Source of the DNA: Deltaproteobacteria bacterium
GTDB lineage: Bacteria > Desulfobacterota > Desulfomonilia > UBA1062
Direction: 5' to 3'
NCBI GenBank assembly: GCA_018433085.1
Contig: JAHDRW010000013.1
Span: 124,001 to 188,000, forward strand
DNA: 64,000 nucleotides
In this document: positions 51,637 through 60,043 of the stretch, one piece after another
How positions within the stretch are numbered: position 1 is the first letter of the stretch
Layout of the letters: each line of letters starts with the position of its first letter
Made by a program: the position numbers and the translations under genes
The notes under the pieces: model-generated
Told to the model about the DNA's origin: nothing
What the model saw: the letters and a program-made list of their open reading frames with translations, nothing else
The model's database searches: none

Positions 51637-52299
51637 CTACATCTCCCCGGTGAGCCGGAAGGTGATGGGCAGGCTCAATTCGACGGTGCCGCCGGGCGGT
51701 GGGGGGAAGCTGCATTTCATGATCGTCTCCAGTGCGTTCCTGTCGAGGATCGTCGCGCCGGATGACTGCACGATCCGGGTATCCGCCGCCCTGCCCGGGC
51801 TTTCGATGATAAACCGAACGAGCACCGTGCCCTCGATACCCCTTCTCCTTGCATTGGCCGGATACTGAAGGTTGTGGCGGATGATCTCCGCCACCTGTCT
51901 CTCGTAGGCTGCCGCCACAACCCGGGAATCGACCGCGCTGACCTCGCGAGAGGGCTCCTTAAGGGCGGATGCTTCGCTCTCGCTTTCCGGTTCCTTCACT
52001 TCCTCGGGAACCTCGACCGGCTCCTGAGGCTCGGGCTCTGGAAGGGGCTCGGGCTTCGGAGCCGGTTTCGGCTCATGTTTTGGTTTGGGCTTTGGTTTGG
52101 GTTCGGGCTTCGGTTTCGTTTCGGGCTTCTGTGTTTCGGCCACTATGGTTTTCTCGGGAGACTTCTGTGAGACCAGTGTTACCTGAACGGGCTCATATTT
52201 CTGACGGCTCACCGTCATCCCCTCGAGCAGATGTGAAACGCCCATATGGATGAACGCGGATAGCAGTACAAAGACGAGAATCCTAATCGTTCTTTTCAT
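51637..52299 (-). CDS. tonB: TonB energy-transducing protein
   Basis: A 220-residue protein. One N-terminal membrane helix (about 8-24) is followed by a long periplasmic Pro-Lys/Pro-Glu region (about 55-110; KPKPEPKPKPKPKHEPK-type repeats). The C-terminal TonB fold includes LQYPANARRRGIEGTVLVRFIIE and SGATILDRNALETI. It couples the proton-motive force captured by ExbB/ExbD to the outer-membrane receptor, whose gene heads this operon. The start overlaps the exbD 3' end by 17 nt. Confidence 0.93.
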   Translation of the reverse strand: MKRTIRILVFVLLSAFIHMGVSHLLEGMTVSRQKYEPVQVTLVSQKSPEKTIVAETQKPETKPKPEPKPKPKPKHEPKPAPKPEPLPEPEPQEPVEVPEEVKEPESESEASALKEPSREVSAVDSRVVAAAYERQVAEIIRHNLQYPANARRRGIEGTVLVRFIIESPGRAADTRIVQSSGATILDRNALETIMKCSFPPPPGGTVELSLPITFRLTGEM

Positions 52300-52678
52300 C
52301 GGTTACAATGGAGATCTTCGTATGCCCGTTTTTCCTGAGTGTGTCGAGAACCCCGACAAACACGCCGTACGGTCCCGCCTTGTCTTCGAGCAGGAGTACG
52401 TCGCTTCCCAGGGGGATCTTCACGATATCTTCGAGCACGGCGGGTTCCTGGTTGATCGTGAACGACCCGTCCTGCGCAATCGCTATGGTATAGGGGTCCA
52501 TATGGTCGTCGATCAGCGAGGTTTCCGCCTCTGGCAGGTTCAAATCCATGCTCGGGTTGATATATGACGTTGTCAGGAGAAAGAAGATGAGCAGGAGAAA
52601 GACGACGTCCACCAGGGGCGTCATCTCGATGCTCATGAACTCTTCGTTTTTCTTCGGCTTATGGTTTATTCTGATCAT
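52283..52678 (-). CDS. exbD: ExbD-type biopolymer transport protein
   Basis: A 131-residue protein with a short cytoplasmic start (MIRINHKPKKNEEF), one membrane helix whose SIEMTPLVDVVFLLLIFF carries the essential proton-path Asp (in LVDVV), and a periplasmic C-terminal domain (SLGSDVLLLEDKAGPYG-type). It works with ExbB to harvest the proton gradient for TonB. The start at 52678 lies inside the exbB 3' end (20 nt overlap). Longer in-frame reading is rejected because it lacks a ribosome site. Confidence 0.93.
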   Translation of the reverse strand: MIRINHKPKKNEEFMSIEMTPLVDVVFLLLIFFLLTTSYINPSMDLNLPEAETSLIDDHMDPYTIAIAQDGSFTINQEPAVLEDIVKIPLGSDVLLLEDKAGPYGVFVGVLDTLRKNGHTKISIVTDEKND

Positions 52679-53204
52679 TGCTGTACTCGAGGATCTTGAC
52701 CTCGGCCTCGCGTGCAATGGTCTTTCCGATCCTGCCCACGAGGTACTGGAGATAGTGGTACATGAAGAACGCTGCTATGGCGACGATGAGCCCTTCAGCC
52801 GTGGTCAGCAGCGCCACCCATATTCCCGAGGCGAGTACGGCGGGCTTGACCATACCGCCCACCTCCGATACCTGTTTGAACGCCTTGATCATGCCGATCA
52901 CCGTACCCAGAAGCCCCAGCAGGGGGGAGATGGTCGAGGACAGCCGCAGAAACGTGATGCTCGAAGAGAGCTGCTCGATCTTGTCCTCGATCTTGAACGA
53001 GATGAGCTCCGCGATCTGACTGCCCGGCATTCCGGCATTATCCCTGATCATGTGGGTGACCTTTTCCATAATGCCCATGCCCTGCCGCATCCTTCTGCGT
53101 TCCCAGTGAAGGATAACCAGACGTTCGAGAAACACCGCCAGTGTGATGATGGAGATGCCCGCCAGAACGTATCCGACGATACCGCTTTTTGCCAGCCATT
53201 CCAT
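52659..53204 (-). CDS. exbB: ExbB/TolQ-type proton channel protein
   Basis: A 181-residue inner-membrane protein with three helices: near the N-terminus (GIVGYVLAGISIITLAVFLERL), and two later helices in LGLLGTVIGMIKAF and WVALLTTAEGLIVAIAAFF. The Thr-rich SPLLGLLGTV segment is a MotA/TolQ/ExbB signature. The start at 53204 has AAGGTG 9 nt upstream. It is preceded by the hairpin at 53242 and the receptor gene and overlaps exbD; ExbB and ExbD form the motor for TonB. Confidence 0.93.
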   Translation of the reverse strand: MEWLAKSGIVGYVLAGISIITLAVFLERLVILHWERRRMRQGMGIMEKVTHMIRDNAGMPGSQIAELISFKIEDKIEQLSSSITFLRLSSTISPLLGLLGTVIGMIKAFKQVSEVGGMVKPAVLASGIWVALLTTAEGLIVAIAAFFMYHYLQYLVGRIGKTIAREAEVKILEYSNDQNKP

Positions 53205-53241
53205 AATGATGAACACCTTATTTACGTGATATCGGGAATGA

Positions 53242-53281
53242 GAATATCATGAATCGCATCAAGATGCGATTCATGATATTC
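53242..53281 (-). promoter_or_regulatory. Perfect 19-bp inverted repeat between receptor gene and exbB
   Basis: GAATATCATGAATCGCATC and its perfect complement are separated by only two bases (AA). On the minus strand the hairpin lies 20 bases after the receptor stop and 37 bases before the exbB start. No T tract is attached, so it is not a simple terminator. It may partly stop transcription, stabilise the receptor mRNA end, or bind a regulator. Confidence 0.7.
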
Positions 53282-53301
53282 CCTGATCAAGGGGGAGAAC
53301 T

Positions 53302-55314
53302 CTAGAATCTCAAGGCAAGCCCTGCCCGGTACATCCTTCCGGGCTCGGGTCCGTTGTCCTGGTCGTAATCCAAATCCGTCAGGTTGGAACCTTCGACAAA
53401 GAGCGTGGTGTCGACTCTCTCGTTGATGGGGATATCCTGCGCCAGCCGGGCTCCCAGCAGGAAGAAATCGGGCAGCTTTCTGCGATTCTCGTCAAACTGC
53501 CTCTGGGTATAGGAGCCCTGCACGCTCGCAGTCAGGCCGAAGCCGAACCGGTAGCGCACATCCGCGTTCACCCGGTGGCGGGGCCTTTCGGCCAGTTCCC
53601 TGTCCGTTTCCTCGTCCAGGGTGGAGAGGTAGGTGTAATTCAGGCTGGTGTACAGGTCGTCCAGCGGGTTCATATTCAAAGAGACCTCTACGCCCTGGTA
53701 GACCGCATCGTCCACATTGATATATATGGTATCGTCGTTGTAGTCTCTCCGGTAGATCAGGTCGGAAACGTCGTTGTAGAAAAAGGCGATTCCACTGGAG
53801 ACGCGGCTGCTGAACCGGTGATCCACCCCGACCTCATAGGCGATGGTCTGCTGCGGATCGAGCTCCGGATTGCCGCCGGCATAGTCGCTGTAGAGTTCCT
53901 GCATGTGCGGGAACCTGGTCTTTTTCCCGACGGATGCGTGAACCGAGGTGTCATTGGTCGCATAGTAGACGATACCCGCCTGGGGATTGAACGTGGACGT
54001 GCTGTCGGGTATTTCGGGCAGATCGACGCCGCCGTCGGTAGCCTCTTTCGGGTCGTGATAATCGTAGCTCACGCCGAAGACCAGGGAGAGCTTGTCGGTG
54101 GGATTTATCTCGTCCTCCACGGCAAAGGTGTAGGTGTCGGTCACGTATTCCTCTTCAGGCTGATACCCTACGGGATCCCCCCACCGTATGACTCCCATGC
54201 ATTCCTCGTCGCAGAATTCGGTCTGTTCGGTCTTGTCTCTGGTATAGCTGAAGCCGATCTTCACAAGGCTTGCATCCCCGAAATCGAACGCGCTCTGCAG
54301 CTCGCCTCCCCGGGAATACCCGTCGTACTCGCTGGTCTCGAACCACTTCGGTACCGAGGTATGGTCTTCATCCCAGCTCACGTCGGTGAGCTCGTCGGTG
54401 TGCCTGGTATAAAACAACCTGCCCTTGAGCGTGACGAAATCGGCAAAGGTCTTCTGGCCCACGAGGTTCGCATGCCACTGATCCCAGGTGGTGAAGTACC
54501 AGTACCGGGAGTTCTCCGTGGGGATGCCGCGCTCGTTGTTGTGATAGTCGAAGGAGAGATACAGCTTCGTGTCGTTATCGGGCTCGTAGCCGATTTTTGC
54601 ATTGATGGTGCGCTTGATGTAATCGCTCAGGTCGCGGGTTCCTCCGTCCTCGTTGTAGCTGGTGCCGATCCCCGTGTGCGGGTTGTTCTCGTTGAAGTCG
54701 TCGGAGAGTTCGAAGCCGTCGGACGAGCGGTAGCTCGCGGTCAGCCAGTAGTTGAGGTCGCCCAGTGTCGCGCCGTGGTTGAGAATGTAGGCCTGGGTTG
54801 CGTTGTTGCCGTAGGATCCGATGAGCTCGGTCACCGGTTTCTTGCCGCCTTTCTTCGTCACGATGTTGATGACGCCTCCCATGGTGTTCGCGCCGTAGAG
54901 CACCGAGGACGCGCCCTTGGTGACCACGATCTTCGAGACCGCATCCGAGGGGATGAGCGAGAGATCCAGCTTCCGGTAATACTGCTCGTAGACAGGCACG
55001 CCGTCGATGAGTATCTTGATGTCGCCCTGGTCGAAGCCGCGTACGCTCACATAGGACTGGCCTTTCCCCCCTATCTGCACGTCGACTCCGGGGAGAAGAT
55101 CCAGTGCGTCCGCCACGGTCTGCGCGCCCTGCTGCCTGATATCCTCCTGCGTGACGGTCGTGACCGTAGTGGCGAGGTCGACCTGCTCCTGTTCGGCGGT
55201 GACGAGAATCTCGCCCAGTTCGAACACCTGGGACCCGGCGGATGCATCGTCCTGAGCCCAGAGGACTGGTGCAGAGAAAATAACGATCGTTGCTGCCACA
55301 ATAATGCCCCTCAT
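53302..55314 (-). CDS. TonB-dependent outer-membrane receptor
   Basis: A 670-residue outer-membrane protein with signal peptide (ending LWAQ), a plug domain (TTVTQEDIRQQGAQTVADALDLLPGV; GQSYVSVRGFDQGDIKILIDGVPV; GASSVLYGANTMGGVINIVTK) and a 22-strand beta barrel ending in Phe (AGLALRF). GEILVTAEQ near the mature N-terminus could be the TonB box. A CDEEC pair in a loop at about 365 is unusual and could bind metal or form a disulfide. Start at 55314 has GGAGG 7 nt upstream. It is BtuB/FepA-like in plug sequence, but the ligand is unknown. It heads a ten-gene operon and has a strong promoter. Confidence 0.92.
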   Translation of the reverse strand: MRGIIVAATIVIFSAPVLWAQDDASAGSQVFELGEILVTAEQEQVDLATTVTTVTQEDIRQQGAQTVADALDLLPGVDVQIGGKGQSYVSVRGFDQGDIKILIDGVPVYEQYYRKLDLSLIPSDAVSKIVVTKGASSVLYGANTMGGVINIVTKKGGKKPVTELIGSYGNNATQAYILNHGATLGDLNYWLTASYRSSDGFELSDDFNENNPHTGIGTSYNEDGGTRDLSDYIKRTINAKIGYEPDNDTKLYLSFDYHNNERGIPTENSRYWYFTTWDQWHANLVGQKTFADFVTLKGRLFYTRHTDELTDVSWDEDHTSVPKWFETSEYDGYSRGGELQSAFDFGDASLVKIGFSYTRDKTEQTEFCDEECMGVIRWGDPVGYQPEEEYVTDTYTFAVEDEINPTDKLSLVFGVSYDYHDPKEATDGGVDLPEIPDSTSTFNPQAGIVYYATNDTSVHASVGKKTRFPHMQELYSDYAGGNPELDPQQTIAYEVGVDHRFSSRVSSGIAFFYNDVSDLIYRRDYNDDTIYINVDDAVYQGVEVSLNMNPLDDLYTSLNYTYLSTLDEETDRELAERPRHRVNADVRYRFGFGLTASVQGSYTQRQFDENRRKLPDFFLLGARLAQDIPINERVDTTLFVEGSNLTDLDYDQDNGPEPGRMYRAGLALRF

Positions 55315-55694
55315 ATACATTCCTCCATTACGCTGATGTTTATATATATCCTGTGTAGCATATATAACAGCCAGTCTTTCCAGGTGTCAAGGCAGAATGA
55401 ATATCTGCTCAGCCTTCTTTTTAGATAATGTGCTTGAAGTAAACAGGTTCACACCCGAGGTCTGATGCAGCAGGACCGGCTGTTCTGTCACTGCCGGCAC
55501 TCCAACGGGATCGGCGGTATTCCTTCAGGGCGTCCGTTTCCACGGAATATCCGCATCACCCGTGGCCTCAAAACGGAAAAAAACGCATGCCGTCCGGCCG
55601 GGAATAGTATATGGTGTTGCCATGGCATGCAGGTGAGATCACCATGCGATTCTTTTTTTCAAGAAGGACAACGAGGTATGCACAAGGAGGTTCT
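55315..55694. other. Divergent intergenic region between receptor operon and Fe-S protein gene
   Basis: No gene. It carries the receptor operon promoter (listed) and an AT-rich stretch with TATATATA-type repeats just downstream of it. I see no Fur-like 19-bp box and no cobalamin-riboswitch-like core. On the plus strand nothing clear is seen for the Fe-S gene promoter; AAGGAGG at 55684-55690 is its ribosome site. Confidence 0.5.
55362..55390 (-). promoter_or_regulatory. Strong sigma70-type promoter of the TonB/ABC/radical-SAM operon
   Basis: On the minus strand, perfect -35 TTGACA (55385-55390) and -10 TTATAT (55362-55367) are separated by 17 bases. Transcription would start near 55355, about 40 nt before the receptor start codon. 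Confidence 0.75.
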
Positions 55695-56819
55695 TTGGAC
55701 GAAAAAATAGCTGTCCATCCTAAGCACGCAGAGCTGGCGAAGGTCTTCAGCTCGGTATGGCTCTTCGGTCCGCCGGTCAGCGAGCAGCTCCTGGAGCTGG
55801 TCTCGCACCTCTTCAGTCCCCGGGAGGCCGGTCTGGCCCTCCATCTCCCCTACTACATTCCCCGATCGCTTGAACGGATCGCCCGCAGGGCGAAGATGCC
55901 GACCGGGGAAGCGGCCGTCCTTCTCGACGCCATGGCGAACCGGAGGGTCATCTACGGCTCGCGAAAAGGGTATGCACTGCTGCCGCTGATCCCGGGCATG
56001 TTCGAGTACCTCCTCATGGACGGCCGCGATACCCCCTGGCACCGCAGATACGCCAGGCTCATCAACGCCCTGTACGCGACCGGGTACACGAGCGGATACG
56101 GCACGCGTCCCAGCCCCGTGATCCGGAATATCCCCCTGCAGAGCGCTGTCGAGCAGGAGAGCCGCGTGGTGGATGCGGATCTCATGTCGAGGATGATCGC
56201 CTCGCACGAGCACATGGCGGTACTGAACGTCTGCCAGTGCAGGCAGTCCCAGCTCTTTGCCGGAAAGCCCTGCAGGAGGGCGTCCGCCGAAGACGGATGC
56301 CTGGTGTTCGGATCCTTCGCACTCTCCGTGGCGAAGGCAGGGAGCGGGCGGATGGTGAGCCGGGAAGAGATGCGCGCGGTCGTGCGTGATCGATGGAAGA
56401 AGAACCTCGTGTTCATGGCGGCCAACCTCGAACCTTCCAACCCCAACGCCGTGTGCACCTGCTGTGACTGTTGCTGCCACTATATCGAGTCGATCAACCG
56501 CTACGGCGGCCGGGTATCCCTGGCCCGTCCCCACTTCCTGGCCCGCGTGGACGGGGATCTCTGCACCGATTGCGGACTGTGCGTGCGGGTGTGCAACACG
56601 AACGCCCATGCCCTCGAAGGCCCTTCCCATGTGTTTTATCCCGAGAAATGCATCGGATGCGGGCTGTGCGTGGAGGCCTGTAAGCAGCGGGCCATCACCC
56701 TGGAAGAAAATCCCCTGCACGATCCTCCCTCGAAGAGCTGGATATCGTTCTGTATGAGGATCTTCCCTGCCGGTGTCCTCTCTGCGCTCAAGGTCATGAT
56801 CGGCAGGGCGCGGTCGTGA
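55695..56819 (+). CDS. Iron-sulfur protein with C-terminal 2[4Fe-4S] ferredoxin domain
   Basis: A 374-residue protein. The N-terminal ~95 residues look like a winged-helix region. Mid-protein has NVCQCRQ (Cys180, Cys182, then Cys193, Cys202) and the dense segment VCTCCDCCCHYI, six cysteines within eight residues (254-261). The C-terminus is a two-cluster ferredoxin (Cys290/293/296/300 and Cys319/322/325/329). It probably passes electrons and may bind further metal clusters; partner unknown. TTG at 55695 has AAGGAGG 4 nt upstream, better than the ATG at 55644. It is divergent from the TonB operon and about 195 bp before a methyltransferase gene on the same strand. Confidence 0.75.
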   Translation: MDEKIAVHPKHAELAKVFSSVWLFGPPVSEQLLELVSHLFSPREAGLALHLPYYIPRSLERIARRAKMPTGEAAVLLDAMANRRVIYGSRKGYALLPLIPGMFEYLLMDGRDTPWHRRYARLINALYATGYTSGYGTRPSPVIRNIPLQSAVEQESRVVDADLMSRMIASHEHMAVLNVCQCRQSQLFAGKPCRRASAEDGCLVFGSFALSVAKAGSGRMVSREEMRAVVRDRWKKNLVFMAANLEPSNPNAVCTCCDCCCHYIESINRYGGRVSLARPHFLARVDGDLCTDCGLCVRVCNTNAHALEGPSHVFYPEKCIGCGLCVEACKQRAITLEENPLHDPPSKSWISFCMRIFPAGVLSALKVMIGRARS

Positions 56820-57013
56820 ACGTGCGTTCCTTTTAAACAGCGTTTTTATCATGCATCATGGATCGGCGGCATACGGGACAGCCGTTTCTTTTCTTGACGA
56901 CGATCCCTATCACACCGGATATTCAACCCTTTTTGAAATATTTTTCTTGATAATTACTTGTGCTTTCACTATTGCATCCTTACCATTATTGTTATGCTTA
57001 CAGGACCGGTGCG

Positions 57014-57664
57014 ATGCTGAATTATCTCTACAAGCTTATAATCGACGATGTGACGCATATCTGTTACCAGAACTGTCTGGAGTACTTTCCCCCGGGGTCC
57101 AGGATTCTCGACGTGGGAATCGGCAACGGAATCATGATCAGGCAGCACCACCGGCTGATCAAAACAAAAGGACTCGACATCACTGGCATCGATATCAACC
57201 GGCAGTATCTGAAACACTGCCGGAATCTCATCCGTCGGTGGGGCCTGAACGATCATATACGGGTGCAGTATTCGGCCGTGGAATCCTACGTGCCGCCGCA
57301 GGATCGGTATTTCGACTATATACTCTTCAGCATGAGCTTCATGCTTTTTCGCGACCAGCAGCTCGTACTGGAACGGATCAAGCCCTGGCTCAGGACCGAG
57401 GGAAAGGTCGTATTCTTCCAGACCATGTTCAAACACCGCTCGCCCCTGCTCGATTTCATCAAGCCGCGCCTGAAATACGTTACCACCATCGACTTCGGCA
57501 GGGTGACCTATGAAAAGGACTTCTTCGACCTCCTGCAGCAAAAAGAGATCTCCATCACCGAAGACCGTATGCTCAAAAAGGAATGGTTCAAGGGTGAGTA
57601 CCGCCTCATCATCTCCGATCCGGGAAACGGAAACGGACGAAGGCCTGCCGGGATCCCTTCCTGA
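57014..57664 (+). CDS. Class I SAM-dependent methyltransferase
   Basis: A 216-residue protein. SAM motif I RILDVGIGNGIMI, then the acidic GIDINRQYL loop, FDYILFSMSFML and RTEGKVVFFQTMF follow class I order. KLIIDDVTHICYQNCLEYF at the N-terminus is a helical cap. The start at 57014 has AGGA 8 nt upstream; an upstream in-frame start at 56960 is less likely. It follows the Fe-S protein gene on the same strand. The substrate is unknown. Confidence 0.78.
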   Translation: MLNYLYKLIIDDVTHICYQNCLEYFPPGSRILDVGIGNGIMIRQHHRLIKTKGLDITGIDINRQYLKHCRNLIRRWGLNDHIRVQYSAVESYVPPQDRYFDYILFSMSFMLFRDQQLVLERIKPWLRTEGKVVFFQTMFKHRSPLLDFIKPRLKYVTTIDFGRVTYEKDFFDLLQQKEISITEDRMLKKEWFKGEYRLIISDPGNGNGRRPAGIPS

Positions 57665-57863
57665 AGGCCGCCATCACAGGGGGCTGACCGGAAAACGAGT
57701 CGATTTTCACCAGGCGCGGCTCAGGATGCGTGAACTTCCATGACCGTCGTACCGGGAGGCGGGGTGGCTCATTATTCTTAAGCCGGGGTAAAAAGACATG
57801 ATAAAAAAACAGGCCAGGGGCTTGCCGGGCACGATCCGGGGAGTGCACGCTCCCGAGAGCGCA

Positions 57864-58853
57864 TTACGCCGGCCTTACGCTGTTCGGATACAGGACCTCC
57901 CTTTCGGTGATGACCGCAGTGATCAGCTCGTGCCCGGTCACGTCAAAGGCCGGGTTGAACACCTCCACCTCGGGCGCGCACCTGCAGCCCTGAAACGAGA
58001 GAACCTCTCCTTTGTGGCGCTCCTCGATGGGGATCTCCTCCCCGGTTGCTATATCGGGGTCGAAGGTGGAAAGGGGCGCCGCGATATAGAACGGAATGCC
58101 GTGGCTGCGGGCCAGCACGGCGAGCGAATAGGTGCCGATCTTGTTGGCGGCGTCGAGGTTGCGCGCGATGCGGTCTGCGCCCACGATCACGGCGTCGATC
58201 CTGCCCTGCTTCATGAGCCAGCCCGCCATGCTGTCCGTGATGAGCGTGGCCGGTATGCCCGAGCTGCACATCTCGTAGGCCGTGATCCTGGCTCCCTGCA
58301 GTAGGGGCCTGGTCTCGTCCATGTAAATCCGCGAGAGCTTCCCCTGCTCGTAGAGCTTCCGGACAACGCCCAGGGCCGTGCCGATGCCCCCGGTCGCGAG
58401 CGAGCCCGCATTGCAATGGGTGAGCACCGAGCACGCCTTCCCCTCGGGAAACAGGGCCGCGCCGATCCGCGCCATTGCTTCGTTGGCCCGTTTCTCCTCT
58501 TCCCAGATTTCCCCGGCCTCGTTCAGGGCCGCATCGTACAGCCCGCTTTCCGGCACGCCCTTGAGCGCATCGAGCACCCTGTGGACAGCCCAGGAAAGGT
58601 TGACCGCCGTGGGCCGCGCCTCGATGAGGGTCTGCGCGGCCTTTTCCAGACTGTTCCTGCCTGACCGGGCGGCCAGAGCACACCCGTATGCCGCGGCGAT
58701 CCCGATGGCCGGTGCCCCGCGTACCGCGAGCGTCCTGATGGCCTGAGCCACCTCGTCCGCTTCCGTGCAGGGAATCCAGACCTCTTTTTCCGGGAGCATC
58801 CTCTGGTCGAGGATGGACAGGGTATGGTTCTTGAAGAAGAAGGGGCTGATCAT
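57864..58853 (-). CDS. mtnA: S-methyl-5-thioribose-1-phosphate isomerase
   Basis: A 329-residue eIF2B-alpha-like isomerase that converts methylthioribose-1-phosphate to methylthioribulose-1-phosphate in methionine salvage. The catalytic Cys147 (LTHCNAGSLAT) and Asp227 (VGADRIA) are both present with the family spacing. RGAPAIGIAAAYG and GYRNLDAANKIGT-type NKIGT segments are conserved. It is the last gene of the gatCAB operon and overlaps the nicotinate phosphoribosyltransferase stop by 4 nt (ATGA). An alternative role as a related ribose isomerase is possible because no other mtn genes are nearby. Confidence 0.9.
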   Translation of the reverse strand: MISPFFFKNHTLSILDQRMLPEKEVWIPCTEADEVAQAIRTLAVRGAPAIGIAAAYGCALAARSGRNSLEKAAQTLIEARPTAVNLSWAVHRVLDALKGVPESGLYDAALNEAGEIWEEEKRANEAMARIGAALFPEGKACSVLTHCNAGSLATGGIGTALGVVRKLYEQGKLSRIYMDETRPLLQGARITAYEMCSSGIPATLITDSMAGWLMKQGRIDAVIVGADRIARNLDAANKIGTYSLAVLARSHGIPFYIAAPLSTFDPDIATGEEIPIEERHKGEVLSFQGCRCAPEVEVFNPAFDVTGHELITAVITEREVLYPNSVRPA

Positions 58854-60043
58854 AGGCCGAGGAATTCCTTTTTCGGGGCGCCCTTGCGAATCGCATCGAG
58901 CTCTTCGATGCAGCGCGCCCGTATCTGCCGGGGCGTGGGAAAATCGTATACCATGCTGCCCGATTCCATGACGTTCACCAGACGGGGCACGGCCTCGCCG
59001 CCGCACCCGCACGTGTAATCCGCTCCGTAGGGCACCACGACATCCTCCCCGCACAACGGGCAACGCAACACGGACTTCCTGCCCGAGAGCTTGCCCCGCT
59101 TGGCCAGGGGTTTGCCCTCGACCTCCACGATGTCCATGGAAAAGTCGAGCACGGCCGCGCTGGAGATATGCGTGCCCACGCCGAACGCGTCCACCACGTC
59201 TTTGAGCTCGAGGACGTCCGTGATGTCGAGACCGCCCGAGACGATGAGCTTCACTCCAGTGAAGCCTCTGAGATCGAGCTCCCAGCGGACCTCTTTGAGT
59301 ATGTTCCCGAAGTCTCCCCTCCGGGACGAGGGGGTGTCGAGCCGGATGCCGAACAGGCGGGATCCGAGGGTTTCCGCCACGCGGACGGCCTCGAACTTCT
59401 CGTCCTGGAAGGTGTCGATCAGCGATACCCGGGGGACACTCCTGTCGATCACCTCGTCAAAGGCCTTCGTTGCCTCCACGGTGTCGCCCACGATGAGGAC
59501 GAGTGCATGGGGGATGGTGCCCGAAGGCTCTTCGCCGATGAGCCTCGCGCTCGCCACGGCCGAGACCCCGTCGCACCCGCCGATGAATGCGGCGCGCTCG
59601 ACCATGGGGGCGATTGCTGGGTGCATGCGCCTGGCCCCGAAGCTCATCAGGGTCTTGTTGCCCACGGCTACGCGAAAGCGCGAGGCCTTGGTGGCGATGC
59701 CCGAGGCCTGGCACAGGCAGCCCAGGATCGCGGTCTCCAGCTCGCCGAAGTCCAGATACCTGCCTTCGATAGTCATGACCGGGGTCCGTGGAGAGAACAC
59801 GCTCCCCTCGGGCAAGGCGCTCACCGTGACCGGCCTCCCCTCCAGGAGCACGCACACCTCTTCCAGCCCGGCGAACACCCCCCAGCGGTATTCCCTCTCC
59901 GGGAGCTTCTTGAGAAAGACCTCCATGCAGACATGCTTGTCCAGGTTCTTTTCCCTGAGAATCTTTTCGGTCCGGACAAAGTACACATCCGTCACGTCAC
60001 CGGAACGAATCTGCTCGGTATCGGCAATGTGCAGCTTTTTCAT
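58850..60043 (-). CDS. pncB: Nicotinate phosphoribosyltransferase
   Basis: A 397-residue NAD-salvage enzyme that joins nicotinate to PRPP. Conserved parts are TDVYFVRT near the start, [41 protein letters not shown] and [10 protein letters not shown]. The C-terminal ~60 residues contain a Cys4 ribbon (CPLCGED, then CGCGG), an add-on found in some bacterial and archaeal members. It is overlapped by 4 nt at both ends: gatB upstream and mtnA downstream. Confidence 0.9.
   Translation of the reverse strand: MKKLHIADTEQIRSGDVTDVYFVRTEKILREKNLDKHVCMEVFLKKLPEREYRWGVFAGLEEVCVLLEGRPVTVSALPEGSVFSPRTPVMTIEGRYLDFGELETAILGCLCQASGIATKASRFRVAVGNKTLMSFGARRMHPAIAPMVERAAFIGGCDGVSAVASARLIGEEPSGTIPHALVLIVGDTVEATKAFDEVIDRSVPRVSLIDTFQDEKFEAVRVAETLGSRLFGIRLDTPSSRRGDFGNILKEVRWELDLRGFTGVKLIVSGGLDITDVLELKDVVDAFGVGTHISSAAVLDFSMDIVEVEGKPLAKRGKLSGRKSVLRCPLCGEDVVVPYGADYTCGCGGEAVPRLVNVMESGSMVYDFPTPRQIRARCIEELDAIRKGAPKKEFLGL

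Noticed and set aside
53575-55428. A 617-codon plus-strand open frame over the TonB receptor
   Set aside because: It is a shadow of the receptor gene, with no start signal and no domains; it would also cover the operon's promoter.
55315-55480. Cobalamin riboswitch or Fur box upstream of the TonB receptor
   Set aside because: I looked for a conserved B12-box-like core and for a 19-bp Fur palindrome and saw neither; the leader is also only about 40 nt if the strong promoter is used.
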